A DNA stretch of 64,000 nucleotides from Undaria pinnatifida (Eukaryota; Sar; Phaeophyceae; Laminariales; Alariaceae), in NCBI GenBank assembly GCA_012845835.1, contig JABAKD010000023.1:8321147-8385146 (forward strand), given 5' to 3'. Position 1 is the stretch's first letter. Each line of letters begins with the position of its first letter. Below the pieces are notes generated by a model, which was not told where the DNA came from, did no database searches, and saw only the letters and a list, made by a program, of their open reading frames with translations. The translations under genes and the position numbers were made by a program. Positions 1 through 11,600 of the stretch are shown piece by piece.

Positions 1-95
1 TTTGGGTCAAGGCTGAGCCCGGTCATTCAGAAACCATTTCAGGCGAAAAGTGCTTGCTCTAAGTTGTAGCATGCGTCTATATACCCTCGGCATGG
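1..95 (-). mobile_element. MITE-like element, partial, cut by window edge
   Basis: The window opens inside the reverse-orientation end of the common inverted-terminal-repeat family described at 13693. It shows the internal signature 'gtcattcagaaaccatttc' followed by the terminal motif around 50-95 (gaaaagtgcttgctc ... gtagcatgcgtc). The other end lies outside the window. Confidence 0.55.
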
Positions 96-157
96 ATTGA
101 GGCAGTACGTACTCAAGACTTTCGCCGAGAACCCCTCCTTCCCATACCTCGTGTAGT

Positions 158-763
158 AGTGCGTTAGGGGACCGCCGCGTGAGGGGACCGCCAGAGCGTT
201 TTCGGGCAGCGGGACCGCCGAGCGAGGGGACCGCCAACGGGTTTAGAGCAGCGGGACCACCGAGAGAGGGGACCGCTAAGAGGTTTCGGGTAGCGGGACC
301 GCGGAGTGAGGGGACCGCCAAAGATTTTGAGGCTTAATACGCGTTTGGAAAACGAGGTATCCGGACCGAGTTTATACTAGAACGTACAGATTTTCCCAAT
401 TAAATTTATCTGAAGAGGATTTTTTTTTTTTTTTTTTTTCATCCTCCGGCGGATGGGGAAAAATAAAGCTTTAGCTCACCACACTTCCACGTATTTTCAT
501 ACGCGTCGTGTGTCGATTTAACTCAGCTGCTAATTTAATCTGTACGCTTTATTTAGTATATAGTCAAATCGGCTGTCCCGCTGCCTTAAAGTCTTTGGCG
601 GTCCCCTCACTCCGCGGTCCCGCTACCCGAAACCTCTTAGCGGTCCCCTCTCTCGGTGGTCCCGCTGCTCAAAACCCGTTGGCGGTCCCCTCGCTCGGCG
701 GTCCCGCTGCCCAAAAACGCTCTGGCGGTTCCCTCACGCGGCGGTCCCCTAACGCACGACAGC
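158..763. mobile_element. Fold-back element with ~180-bp inverted arms
   Basis: Bases 158-335 are nearly the reverse complement of 584-763. The outer ends are GTGCGTTAGGGG and CCCCTAACGCAC. Each arm is itself made of roughly 48-base units rich in 'ggaccgcc' and 'gcgggaccgc'. The 250-base core carries a poly-T tract and a fragment shared with 14290-14455. No coding capacity is visible. It could be a non-autonomous fold-back transposon or an inverted duplication of a minisatellite. I could not find a convincing target-site duplication. Confidence 0.75.
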
Positions 764-934
764 ATTGGTCAGGAATACTGACCTTGATTTTGATAGAGTT
801 TCCGAAAAAACTCCATAAAAAATATTTCATCTCAGGGAATTCCTAAAAACGAAAAACGAGTCTTTTCTTTGACCTTGAAAATGTGACATTTCAGAATTTC
901 AAAATGCCAGGAATTGTCCGTGTGGTAGACTATA

Positions 935-1255
935 TTGGTGTGTTGTTGGGTGTTGGTGTTGGTGTTGGTGTTGTGGTGTATTGGTGTTGATGTTGGAAAT
1001 GTTTTGTTCGATGTTGTTGGAGTTGGCGTTGTTGGTGTTGGCGGTAGGTCGTTTGGGTTGTGGTATATACAGTTGGGGGGCGAGGGGGTGTGGGGGTGTA
1101 GGGTGCAGTGTTGTTGTGGTTGATGGTTGTGGTGCGGTTGATACTTTTCGTGTGGGTGCTGGTGGGGCTGCTGGTGCTGCTGGTGCTGGTTCTTCTGGTG
1201 CTGATGATGCTGGTGTTGATTCTTCTGCTGCTGTTCTATGTGACGGTGTCCCTAT
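935..1255. repeat. GTT/GTG-rich simple-sequence block
   Basis: A degenerate run of (ggtgtt)n and (gctggt)n. It gives long open frames of Val/Leu/Gly that are composition artefacts. Confidence 0.8.
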
Positions 1256-1312
1256 CTATGCCCTTCCACATGCATGTCCCTATGTTACTACATACCTGGT
1301 ACCTGAGTAGTG

Positions 1313-1530
1313 CGAGAGGAACAACAGAAGGTGCAATGTTGAATGTGTCTCACAGTAGTTTTCACGGGAAAACGGAAATTCGCTGTCAGCTACATCCATA
1401 CCTGGTTGAGTAGTAGAGTTGACTATTATTAATAGTTGAAGTTGAGTACTAGGAGCGAGAGGAACAGAAGGTGCGCAATGTTGAATATGTCCCACCGCTT
1501 TACCGGAAAACGGAAATTCGCTGTCAGCTG
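1313..1530. repeat. Local direct duplication, ~140-bp offset
   Basis: The block around 1313-1410 (gagaggaac...gaaggtgcaatgttgaatgtg, then ggaaaacggaaattcgctgt) recurs at about 1453-1530 with substitutions. The following stretch to 2278 holds no recognisable gene or repeat and is the 5' flank of the lactonase gene. No promoter motif could be assigned. Confidence 0.6.
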
Positions 1531-2278
1531 TTGCACTTCATCTAGTGATTGCACCATTCACCCTTCCTTTGCTCGCTCGGTCTTTACCGTAAAACTTTTG
1601 GTTTCGTAAACTCTGATTAACTAATAACTGGTACTTCGAAGTAATGAACATGTGACTGCTGAGACTGCCGCCAGCTGCCAGCCGGAAGCACTTTTTTCTG
1701 CCTCCTTCCTCCTGTACCTTGCGATCCTGCTCCGCGCGCGATACCGCCATATCACACTGCTGCTATCACCGCAGGTGCAGCGAAGAATGGTGCCGTGCCA
1801 TATCTACGGGCAAACTGCTGTGATATTAGCTAAAGACAGACATCGCATCGTAGGACCGCAGAGAGCGACAGATATTGCACACCTACCTTAGACCAAAATA
1901 TTAAAAACGTTACTCTTTATTGACATGTATCAAAACGGTTCTTATTTCTAAGTATATATGGGTGTCTTTTTTGACGTAGCTTTAGACGTAGCTTTAGGGA
2001 CCGTTCAATCACTAATATTATGATTAACCGATCCTTAAATTAAAGTGCATATGGGTACAACACTGCCTGTTGACTGTTGGCGAGATACGTCCGCGTCAAA
2101 GTTTCGGTTCGCATTTTTTTTTTTTTTTCTGAACCGCTGGTTGGCCAAAGACTTCTTGTGGCAGCGCGTCATATTCCTCCGCATTTTTTTATTTTAGCAA
2201 GCCGCAAGCCCCTTCATTCCATTCATCGAACACCACACAGAACAAATATCACCTCCACCATCACCACCACCGTCACAC

Positions 2279-2457
2279 ATGCTTTGCAACAGCAACACTG
2301 GGTCAGAAGAAGCGCGACCACCAACATCGGCAGCAGCAAGAGAAGAAGTAGCAGCGATAGATTCCACGCGCTCCGTGACCGTCCCTATGGAGGAATTCAG
2401 AGACTGCCCGGGAGAGGAAGACGCTGACCCGCTCGTAGTGGTGGCTTCGTACAACAG
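2279..2457 (+). CDS. Lactonase exon 1 (start codon)
   Basis: This is the first in-frame ATG after an in-frame TAG at 2195-2197. It encodes residues 1-59 plus two bases of codon 60. Residues 1-48 are polar and acidic without family similarity; the propeller begins at DPLVVVASYN. The donor AACAG|GTTGGG is at 2458. An upstream untranslated or coding exon cannot be excluded. Confidence 0.8.
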
Positions 2458-5400
2458 GTTGGGCTTTTTTCTTTTTTTTTTTTCATATACATTGAATCAA
2501 TTATCTGGGGGATTTTTTTCGTGTTTTTTTGTCTTTGCTTTCTGCATCCTATACATTAAGTGAATGCATTTTGGGCGATTTCGTGTTTTCGGTTGGTTGC
2601 ACCGCTGTTTGCTCTCTTGGGACAGAGAGGTCGGGGGAGCAAGGGGAGAGAAAGAGGGGAGGATACAGAGGCAGGGGTAAGAACGGCAACGCGGGGTATC
2701 GCTCCTCATGGTGGTTGACCTGCTATGCAAAGCTCGTGATCTGGTGGTGCGGTGCGGCTTGCCCTGCTATGTAAGAACAAAGTTACTCGTAAACGCACTT
2801 TTTCAGACTTCAACCTGATCGGGTTGCCTCATACCGCAGATACAGCATCCTCACAGATCTTCGAAGAGCAAACAAAGCAACAACGGCAGTTGGGCAGCAG
2901 CAGCAGCAGCAGCAACAGACGCAGCAGGAACCTCCTATGTATCCCTTAAAGGCTGGTGCTCTTCTCGACCGTTGCTTGTCTCATCAATATGCAGCCACCA
3001 CCGCAACCATTTACAACAGTACTTGTTGCGCTCTCTTTCTGAACAACAGCAACAACAGTCACTATAAGCAGCAACAACAGCAGATGCGGCCAGACCCTCC
3101 CATACCAGGTATGCTGTACCTGGTTTGCTGTATCCCACAAGTTTCTCAGCTGCTGCTTGCCTCATTCACATGCCCGTATATACAGCCACCAATACTACCC
3201 GAACCACAACCATTACTCCGGTCGCTGTCGCTGTGCTCGCGTTCTGAACAACAGCAACAGCTGTAGTAATAATGACATACTCGGAGTACGAGTAGTAGCC
3301 AGGAGTGTTCTACATGTCACACAAGAGCACTGCTGTCCTCATGTGATGCTTGTGTCACCCATTGTTGCTCTTGTTGTTCTAACACTAATTCGCATAATAA
3401 TATAGTCCGTGGTCATAGGACAGGCTCCAGCCACTTTGGAGTGGGAGGATACCCGACAGGTGCACATATATTGTAACAAAAATACACTCCAGCTGAGATC
3501 GAAGACTTTGTCGAAACTCATCTTTGCAAACTGTGTGTGATCCTCCGATCGCGCGTATTACTGGGTGTGTCTTCTCATCAAGGATATAGGTCGGCGACTC
3601 CCCTTGGAACTACAGCAGTGTACTGTAGTGTTGTAAGGCTAGCTTGGGTAAGCTGTTGGTTAACTTTTTGCAAGTGGTCAAACGGACTAATACCCCACTA
3701 ATACCTTAACAAATGGCGTCGTCGACAGACCATGGGTTTTTTGGGTCGTGGGTTCAAATCCCACATCCACCCACGAACAAACTTTTTAGACTTTCCCCAC
3801 GTCGAACTTGAAAAATACTCTCCCCGGTATCCCCAGGAAATGAAACGGCTTGGATAAATGACAGGTCCGCCCGTATATCCGGCCGACCTGCTATCCCGCC
3901 GTTTCAGGGGGGGAGAGCGTTATGAGGCTTAGTTTGGGTAAGCTATTGGTTAACCTTTTGCAAGTGGTCAAACGACTAATACCCCACTAATACCTTAACA
4001 GTAGCGTGTACCAGAGGGTCAACAGGGTGATGCGCATATACTCGAGTGTTTGCGTTAAAATAATTCAATCTCAAATTCCATTAAAAATAATCGCCGAGCA
4101 AACTTTGAAGGAAGAATTTGCCTCAAGACGGCATGAAAATTCCGATTTCAGTCAACGATTTAGAGTGAACTTCCATCAATGACGACCAGCTCATACGATT
4201 GGCCTACAAATACCGAGCTTAACACCGTTGCTCTCCAGGCACACAGCAGGCACAACGGCACAGCAAACAGAGGGCACGAGGGCACAACCCACACGGCAGC
4301 ACACAGCAAACACTGCTCGCGGCGCGCTCTGCTTGGCAGCGGTAGACACAACCCAACCTTGATGCGTAGGCACTAAAGGGTAGCTGGGGAAGCATGGTGC
4401 ATACGCGCAACCTCAGGGGTAGGTGCTAGTGAGCCAGCCCGCGCTCTCTACGATGTGACCTGGTTCTCTGCTGCTGCGTGATGTATTCGGTGCTGATATT
4501 GTCAACCACCGTCGCTATACCACAACGCCGTCGCCGAAGCCTCCACCGCCACCGCCACCCACGCCGCACGGCCGCCGCCTTGCTGCTGCTGCTGCTGTGC
4601 GGGGGCTATTGTGCTGCGGCTGCGGTTGGTGTCTCCGGCGTTTGCTTCTAAAAACATTATTAAAAAACTGGCTGTTCTGTTGTCGTGGTGATGATCGTGG
4701 TGATCGAGCCAGGCCGGGCCGAGCTGCTGTGCCGCAATTCATCTGGCGGGGCTATCGCCACCGTCACCTCCGTCCTCGCCGCTGCTGCTGCTGCTGCGGC
4801 AGCGGCTGCGGTGCTGCTACTGCGCTGCTGCTGCTGCTGCTGTGCCGCTGTTTGTCTGATGGTGTTGTGCTGGGCCAGGCTGTCGGTGAGTCTATTAATA
4901 GGTGCTACCGCACCATGTCTGAATTCGAAATTTGATGCTGCCTTCCCGCTCGCCGCCTGTGATGTGGAGGCCGTGTACGCCTTTTCTGCGATTCGTTCAC
5001 CGCAAACATAACAAAAAGCATGCCGGAGTGAGTCTGGCCTTTTTCTAGCATGATGGAAGATTTTTTAGTGATCTTTTTTACGCAAACACTCGATTATAAA
5101 AATAAAAATACACTCCAGCTGTGAGATCGAAGATTTTGTTGAAACTCGTCTTTGCAAGCTGTGTGGTATACTCCGATCTCGCGTATTACGGGTGGTGTGT
5201 CCTCATCAAGGATATGATTCGGCGACTCCCCTTGGAACTACGGCGTGTATTATATGTATGTAGCTGAAGCAACTCGTACATTATCTACAAAAAAATAGGC
5301 AAACGTGGAGTTGGAAGTCAGCGTACGTACGTATCAGGCCCATACTGGTGCATACCATCTGGTACATACGTTCATGACATCCAATACGGTCACCACTGCC

Positions 5401-8400
5401 GCTAGAACCAGCAGCGCCACCACTGAGGCTGCTGTCGCTGTGGTCTCTGTGCTCACTGTGCTCGCGTTCTGAACACCAGCCACAGAAGCACAGCAACAGC
5501 AGTGACATCAGCAGCAGCAGCAGCAGCTGCTGCAACGACAACGATATTGCTTTCCTCGTTCATTAGTTGCCTCGAGCAACATAATACAACCAGCACCGCC
5601 ACCGGCGACACCAAAACCATCACTACCAACACCAAGACTGACACCACCAACACCAACACCAACACCAACACCACCAACACCAACACCAACACCAACACCG
5701 CCAACACCATCAATGTCACCACCATATCCACCCCCAACACCATCACCACCAACACTATCACCTACGCCACCACCATCTGCTCATGCCCGTCTGACCGTAA
5801 TGGTCTTTGTGTGTGCGTTCGTTGCGCTGCTGCTATGCTCGCGTCCCCCTCCTCGTCATCTTTCTGTTTTCTTGAGCTTCCGAGCCTTTTCCCAATACGA
5901 AAACCATTCCACTCTAATCCCAAGTAACTTATCCCCATCTCCTAACAGTGGGTACTCTCACCACTACTGTAGAAACGATCCCAATCTAATCGCAAGTACT
6001 TTATCCTCACAAGTATATACGACTGCTGTAGAAACGATTCCACTCTAACCGATGTCATCGATATTTTTTCCAATTAGCCCCCCCCCCCCCCCCCCCCCCG
6101 AACACACGCATGACACGATTATCAAGGGGTGTTCCTTGCCGTTGCTTGCTGTTGTGCTGTGTTCATGCTATGCCAGGTACTGCTGTGCTCGTGTGCTCCT
6201 GCTACTCTGGGGGTGGAAGTAGTGGTGGTATTGGTGGTGGTGCTGTTGTTATTGCTGGTGCTGACGCTGATAGTGGCGGTATTGACGGTGTTGTTGGTGG
6301 TGTTGGTTGTGTCGGTGTTGGTGTTGGTGTTGGTGGTGGTGGTGGTGGTGGTGCAATTGTAAATGCAACCTCGAAGTCATCACGGCGAAGCGAATTTCTA
6401 ATTCCGACGGGCACGAAAAGAAAGGATCTCGTTTCCACTCTCGCGCGTCCCTGTGTTTTCATGCGTGTGTCCCGCCCAACAACCGGACCTCCCAACATGA
6501 ACAGTTATCGCCATTCTGGGGTGCACGCACACCAACGACCAAAATTTCCCCTAAAGAGCAGTTTTGTTGGGTTGGACTGGGCTGGGCTGGGCTGGGCTGG
6601 GCTGGGTTGGGTTGGGTTGGGTAGGGCTGGGTTGGGTTGGATTGGGTTGGGTTGGGTTGGGTTGGGTTGGGTTGGGTTGGGTTGGGTTGGGTTGGGTTGG
6701 GTTGGGTTGGGTTGGGTTGGGTTGGGTAGGGTTGGGACTTTCCTCTTTCCCACCAACGCACATATTTCACGACATATACAATGCCCACCGGCGCGAGTTC
6801 CTACTATTAGCGTACAGCTGCAACGATTTCGATATCCGCCACAGCCATCCTGCTTGGTGCCTCAGGTTGACAACAGCCTCGACAACTTGGCGCATGTGCC
6901 ACGAGGGGCAACCTGCATCGGCAGCATTCTCCGCGTTAAACGCCGAACTTTATATGCATCGCATCGAAGTTTCAATATGTAACATATCGTACGCATATCT
7001 AGTATTGACGTTTATGTTCGTTCATCGTTATCGTATCGCGCTCGATATTACTCGATATCATATCATGCGCGATGTCTTGTCTCGATATCGAACACGGTAT
7101 CGATACCCTTTGCTTAGACGCGTGCCACGATGGAGGCAGCACTTTTTGGCTAGCGTATTATCTGAACGACGGCGCTCCTTAGCCCGAAATCGTCGGAATT
7201 ATGGTATTATTTTTGCAAAAAAATATACGGAGTATATATTTTTGAATGTATTCCTGTGCACAAACCTATGGGCATGTTCATCGGATTGCACTTTCATTTT
7301 TCTCAAGATCAGTTTTTGCGTGGGGTATATGCTGTGAATAGTATAAATCTCCCCAAGTGAAAAGCCCCAGAGAAAACAAAAAGGGTGCCCCTCTGCCCTA
7401 GTCTGTGTCGGTGAAGTCCTGAATCGTGCCCCAAATTATCGCCAGCGGTTCGACAACCAGGTGCACGTGCCACGAGGGACCACCTGCAATTGGAACAGCC
7501 TGCGTGTGAAATTGCCGAAGAGTAGTTAAGGTATCGTATCGAAGTTTCGATAAGATATATCGTACGCATGTATATGTTTATCGTTTTTTTTTTTCGTGTC
7601 GTCGTTATCGTATCGAACTCGACATCATGTGGTGCTCGATATCGAACACGGTATCGACATCCATTCGCCAAGTTATGAATCCTCCCTGAAATGAACGCTA
7701 GTTTCGACAACCGGGCGCACGTGCGACGAGAAACAATTTGCAATGGGAACAGCCTGCGTGTGAAGTTGCTGAAGGTAAATTCAAATTGTATCATAGCGAG
7801 CTCTCAGCACATAATATACCGCACGCACGTATATGATCGACAGATCGATCTTCGTCTTCGATTGTCGTCATCGTGTCGAACTCGATATTATATCGAATTC
7901 GACGTTATGTCCAACTCGATATCATATCGAACTCGATATCGTATCGAGCCCGATATCATATCGAACACAGTTATATCCTTCGCTGAATCCTAACTCCTGT
8001 CTGAAAATATAGTCAGGTTCGACAACCGCGCGCACGTGCCACGAGGGACCACGTGCAACCGCCTGCGTGTGAAATTGCCGAAGATTTAACAAATGGTATC
8101 GAATCTTCAATATACATACAATATCGTGCGCATGTATAGTATCGACCTTCATCTTCTTGTTATTGTATCGAACTCGATATCGAGACGAACTCCATACCAT
8201 AATGCGCTCGATATCGAACACGATATCGATATCCTTCGCTAAATTCTTAACCCTGACTTAAACTAACACCAGGTTCGACAACCTGGCGCACGTGCCACGA
8301 GGGACCACCTGCAATGGGAACAGCCTGCGAGTGTTCCGGCTGCACCGAAAGACGGCCACGATGACCTTGCTTGCGGTAGAAGATACGCTAGAGAACCCAG

Positions 8401-8522
8401 CCTTCCTGAGGTTTCACCCAGAGTACAATGTCCTCTATGCCTGCACGGAGGACATCACAAAAGACAATGAGGTGGGTGGCTGTTGTTCTTGTTCCTGGTG
8501 TTCTTGTTCCTGTTGTTGTTCC

Positions 8523-8618
<96 letters not shown>

Positions 8619-11600
8619 CGTTGTCGTTGTTGTTGTTGTTTGTTGTTGTTGTCGTTGTTGTTGTCGTTGTTGTTGTCGTTGTTGTTGTCGTTGTTGTCAA
8701 GATACGCTTAAAAAACCCGCTTTTCCGAGCTTTCACACGCCGGGTGCAACACCATCTATTTTTCTTGCACAGAGGATAGCGCAAGAGACAAGGAGATGAA
8801 AGAGCATTGCTGTTGTTGCTCTCACGTTAACGCATCGCCATAATCTTGTTCCTGGTCACAAGACAAGGCGCTTTTTACCTGCCATCATTACCCGTACAGA
8901 TACACTTGATACTGTTATACATGAAGAAAAAAAGCGATAAAAGTGAAGGCACGTACCGTAGTGGGGAGGGGGGAGAAAAGCCTGCTCGGTGACCCCGGGT
9001 CTGAGTTACGTCTAGGGAGAGAGAAGGAGGAATGAAAAGTGCGACGATAATAGAAGATATTTTTCAAAAAGTGTGTTCTATCTTCGGGTGAGTGTGTAGG
9101 TGGGTGTTCTAGGCAGTGATACACATTGCTATTGTGTTGTTTCAACCACTTTACCCCAGTTATGCCATCAGGGGGCACTTCGACCGGTATTTCGTATGGG
9201 TTAGGGTCGGGGTTAGGGTTAGCATGGCTGTAAAAATACGATAATGTACATAGGACACCCCGTTCAGGTGATGGGGGCAATATGGGCTTGGAACCCCGTC
9301 CGTTATCATTACAGAACGTCATATATGGGCTTGGAACCAAGCCCGTTGAACGTCCGATCTGGGCTTGAAACCAAGCCCGATATCATTACAGAACGTCCGA
9401 TAGCCCACGTAGAGTGGACACATGCTACAACAGAGGAGGAGTGTTATTTGTCTGAGGGTTCCCACTTGAGGACCTCTGTGCCTTCTTTAGCCGCGAACGA
9501 ATTTTGAGTTAATGCAGAAAGTGGAACCCCCGGATAAGCAACAGCCTCCCAGTGCCTGGGTAGACACAGACTACGGCAGACGGGTGCTTCGATAGAGGTG
9601 CAACCCCCTTTTTTTTTCTGAGGTTCCTCGATTTGAGAGCTTTTGAGACCTCTCCCAAAAACTGATTTGGAGATAAACAATAAAAACTTGTACCGGTTGA
9701 AAAAATTCCAGTGACTTGAAGACAAAACAAGAATCGTGCAGAACAAAATTGGTTTATTTTCGACAAAAATTTGGGTTAAGGAGTCCCCGTCATTCGGAAA
9801 GAAAATTTTGGCAGAAAGTGCTACCTCGATCGTAGCATGGGTCGGAAAAATTGGCAGGGGGGATTGTTAAGGAATTTGTGGGTTGTTAGCCCGTTCGACC
9901 ACTTGCAAAAGGTTAACCAATAGCTTACCCAAACTAAGCCTTACAACACTCTCCCCCCCTGAAACGGCGGGATAGCATAGCTTACCCAAACCTAAGCCTT
10001 ATAACAGGATGTTAATACCAATATTTTGGCCACCGGGTTTGAGACACTCCGACAAGTGACTCCGCTCCTCACGGGCCAAAACCATGCAGGCGGTTGTTTT
10101 TCGCGCAGCGTAGCTTACCATTCCGGTGCGGATTTGATATCCCAGCATCAAGGTAGCACGGAGATCCTTTGTTAACAGGGGTGAAGGCCTTATCATGTTG
10201 CAAAAAATTCACCGGAAACTTCTCATAATTTTCGCAATATCTCGGCCAGCAACATAATACTTTTTATTGTTCTTATTTTTGCGCCGTGACCATAAGGCCT
10301 ATACGAACAATCCAAGCTATCGTTCACCGTTATCGACGAAGAGTTGACAGAGTTATGACCCCATAGGCATTAAATGACCCCTGTTAACAATGGATCTCCG
10401 TAAAAAATAGCACGAAAGCTGAATACCGCAATGTAACCGGGAGAAGGGTTGCTCGCGCGAGTGACCATGAGGGAGCCCCCCGTGTCAAAAACAGGGTCCC
10501 AACAGTGATCCCCCGTACCGTAGTCTGGGTCGGTATACAAATAGTTTCATGCTGCAAAACAAGAATGGCATCCCGACGAGTTTGGGTTTAAAGATCCTCG
10601 TCATTCAAAGAAAAAAAAAAAAGAGAGCGAAAAATGCGCTGTCGCTTACGACCCCCACGGGAGCTGAAGGACACGCCAGCTGGCGCGCTGGATTGCGAGT
10701 ACGATTGAGTTACGTTGACACACGACATGCTCGAAAAAACGTGGAATTGTTGGGGAGCTTGGGAGTATTTTTTTTTTTCTCCCATCCACCGGAGGATCTT
10801 CAAAAAAAAAAAAAGAGCACGTGTCGGTGGGTGGGTGGGCGGGTAGGTGGGCGGATAGACGCGCACCCGTTGCAGTGACATCGAGGTTTCAGCCAAAAAA
10901 AGTGCTGGCACCTCTGTCGTAGCCTGTATACCCCAATGGTTCTTAGCGATCTCGTCGACAACAAGGTGGCGTCAAACTGCTGCCTGCTGCCAGAAGCTGC
11001 AGAGCAACCACCAGGCGTTTAATTGCACGTACGTGCAAGGTTTTTAGAATTGCACGTAAACTCAGCACAGCCCCTGCCGACCTCGAGGGCAGACCGAGAG
11101 CCCCCCAAAGGGTTGGGTTAGGGTCAGGGTTAGGGTCGGGTCTAGGGTCGGGTTGGTCTGGGCAGCGTAACCGTCGTTTTGTGCGGACCTGGACATATTG
11201 AGCCGCCATACATTCATCGCTATTGAATTTACGTGCAAATCTAAAACACCTTGCACGTACGTGCAATTTCACGGGAGCCCCAGAGCAACCCGTGCCCGCT
11301 GGGGTGTCCTACATTTTTGTCCTAGCCCTAACCCTAGTGCTCCGTAATGACGTCACTGGAGTGAAATGGTTGAAAATGCACAATAATGTGCGTCTCTGAC
11401 CCACTGCCGCTCTTGGCGTTTGAGAGTTTGTCGAGACACAGCAACAAAGTCGGAAAACGACGAAATATGTATCAGGTGTAGTTGTCTCATCAACCGTCCT
11501 TTTTTTGGTGTGAGTATTCCCAAACACGGAAAACAGTAACGAGTGTGGCAGGGGAGCAAAGGAGACCAAAGAAGGGTTCTTCGTACACGATGTACAACCA

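Noticed and set aside
3712-3775. tRNA gene on + strand
   Set aside because: Only the T-arm is convincing; D and anticodon arms do not fold, and the tail recurs as a repeat.
6110-6982. 290-codon + frame
   Set aside because: It runs through GGT microsatellite, the GGGTT array and a decayed exon copy; Gly/Trp-rich composition is an artefact.
7702-7774. Functional alternative exon 2
   Set aside because: Splice sites are present, but its length breaks the frame whether added or substituted; kept only as a possible poison exon.
8428-8799. Poly-Val, poly-Cys, poly-Leu and poly-Asn frames
   Set aside because: All are translations of the (GTT)n microsatellite, extended by exon 2.
11112-11157. True telomere or telomere end
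   Set aside because: Short, degenerate and internal to an inverted-repeat element within an intron.
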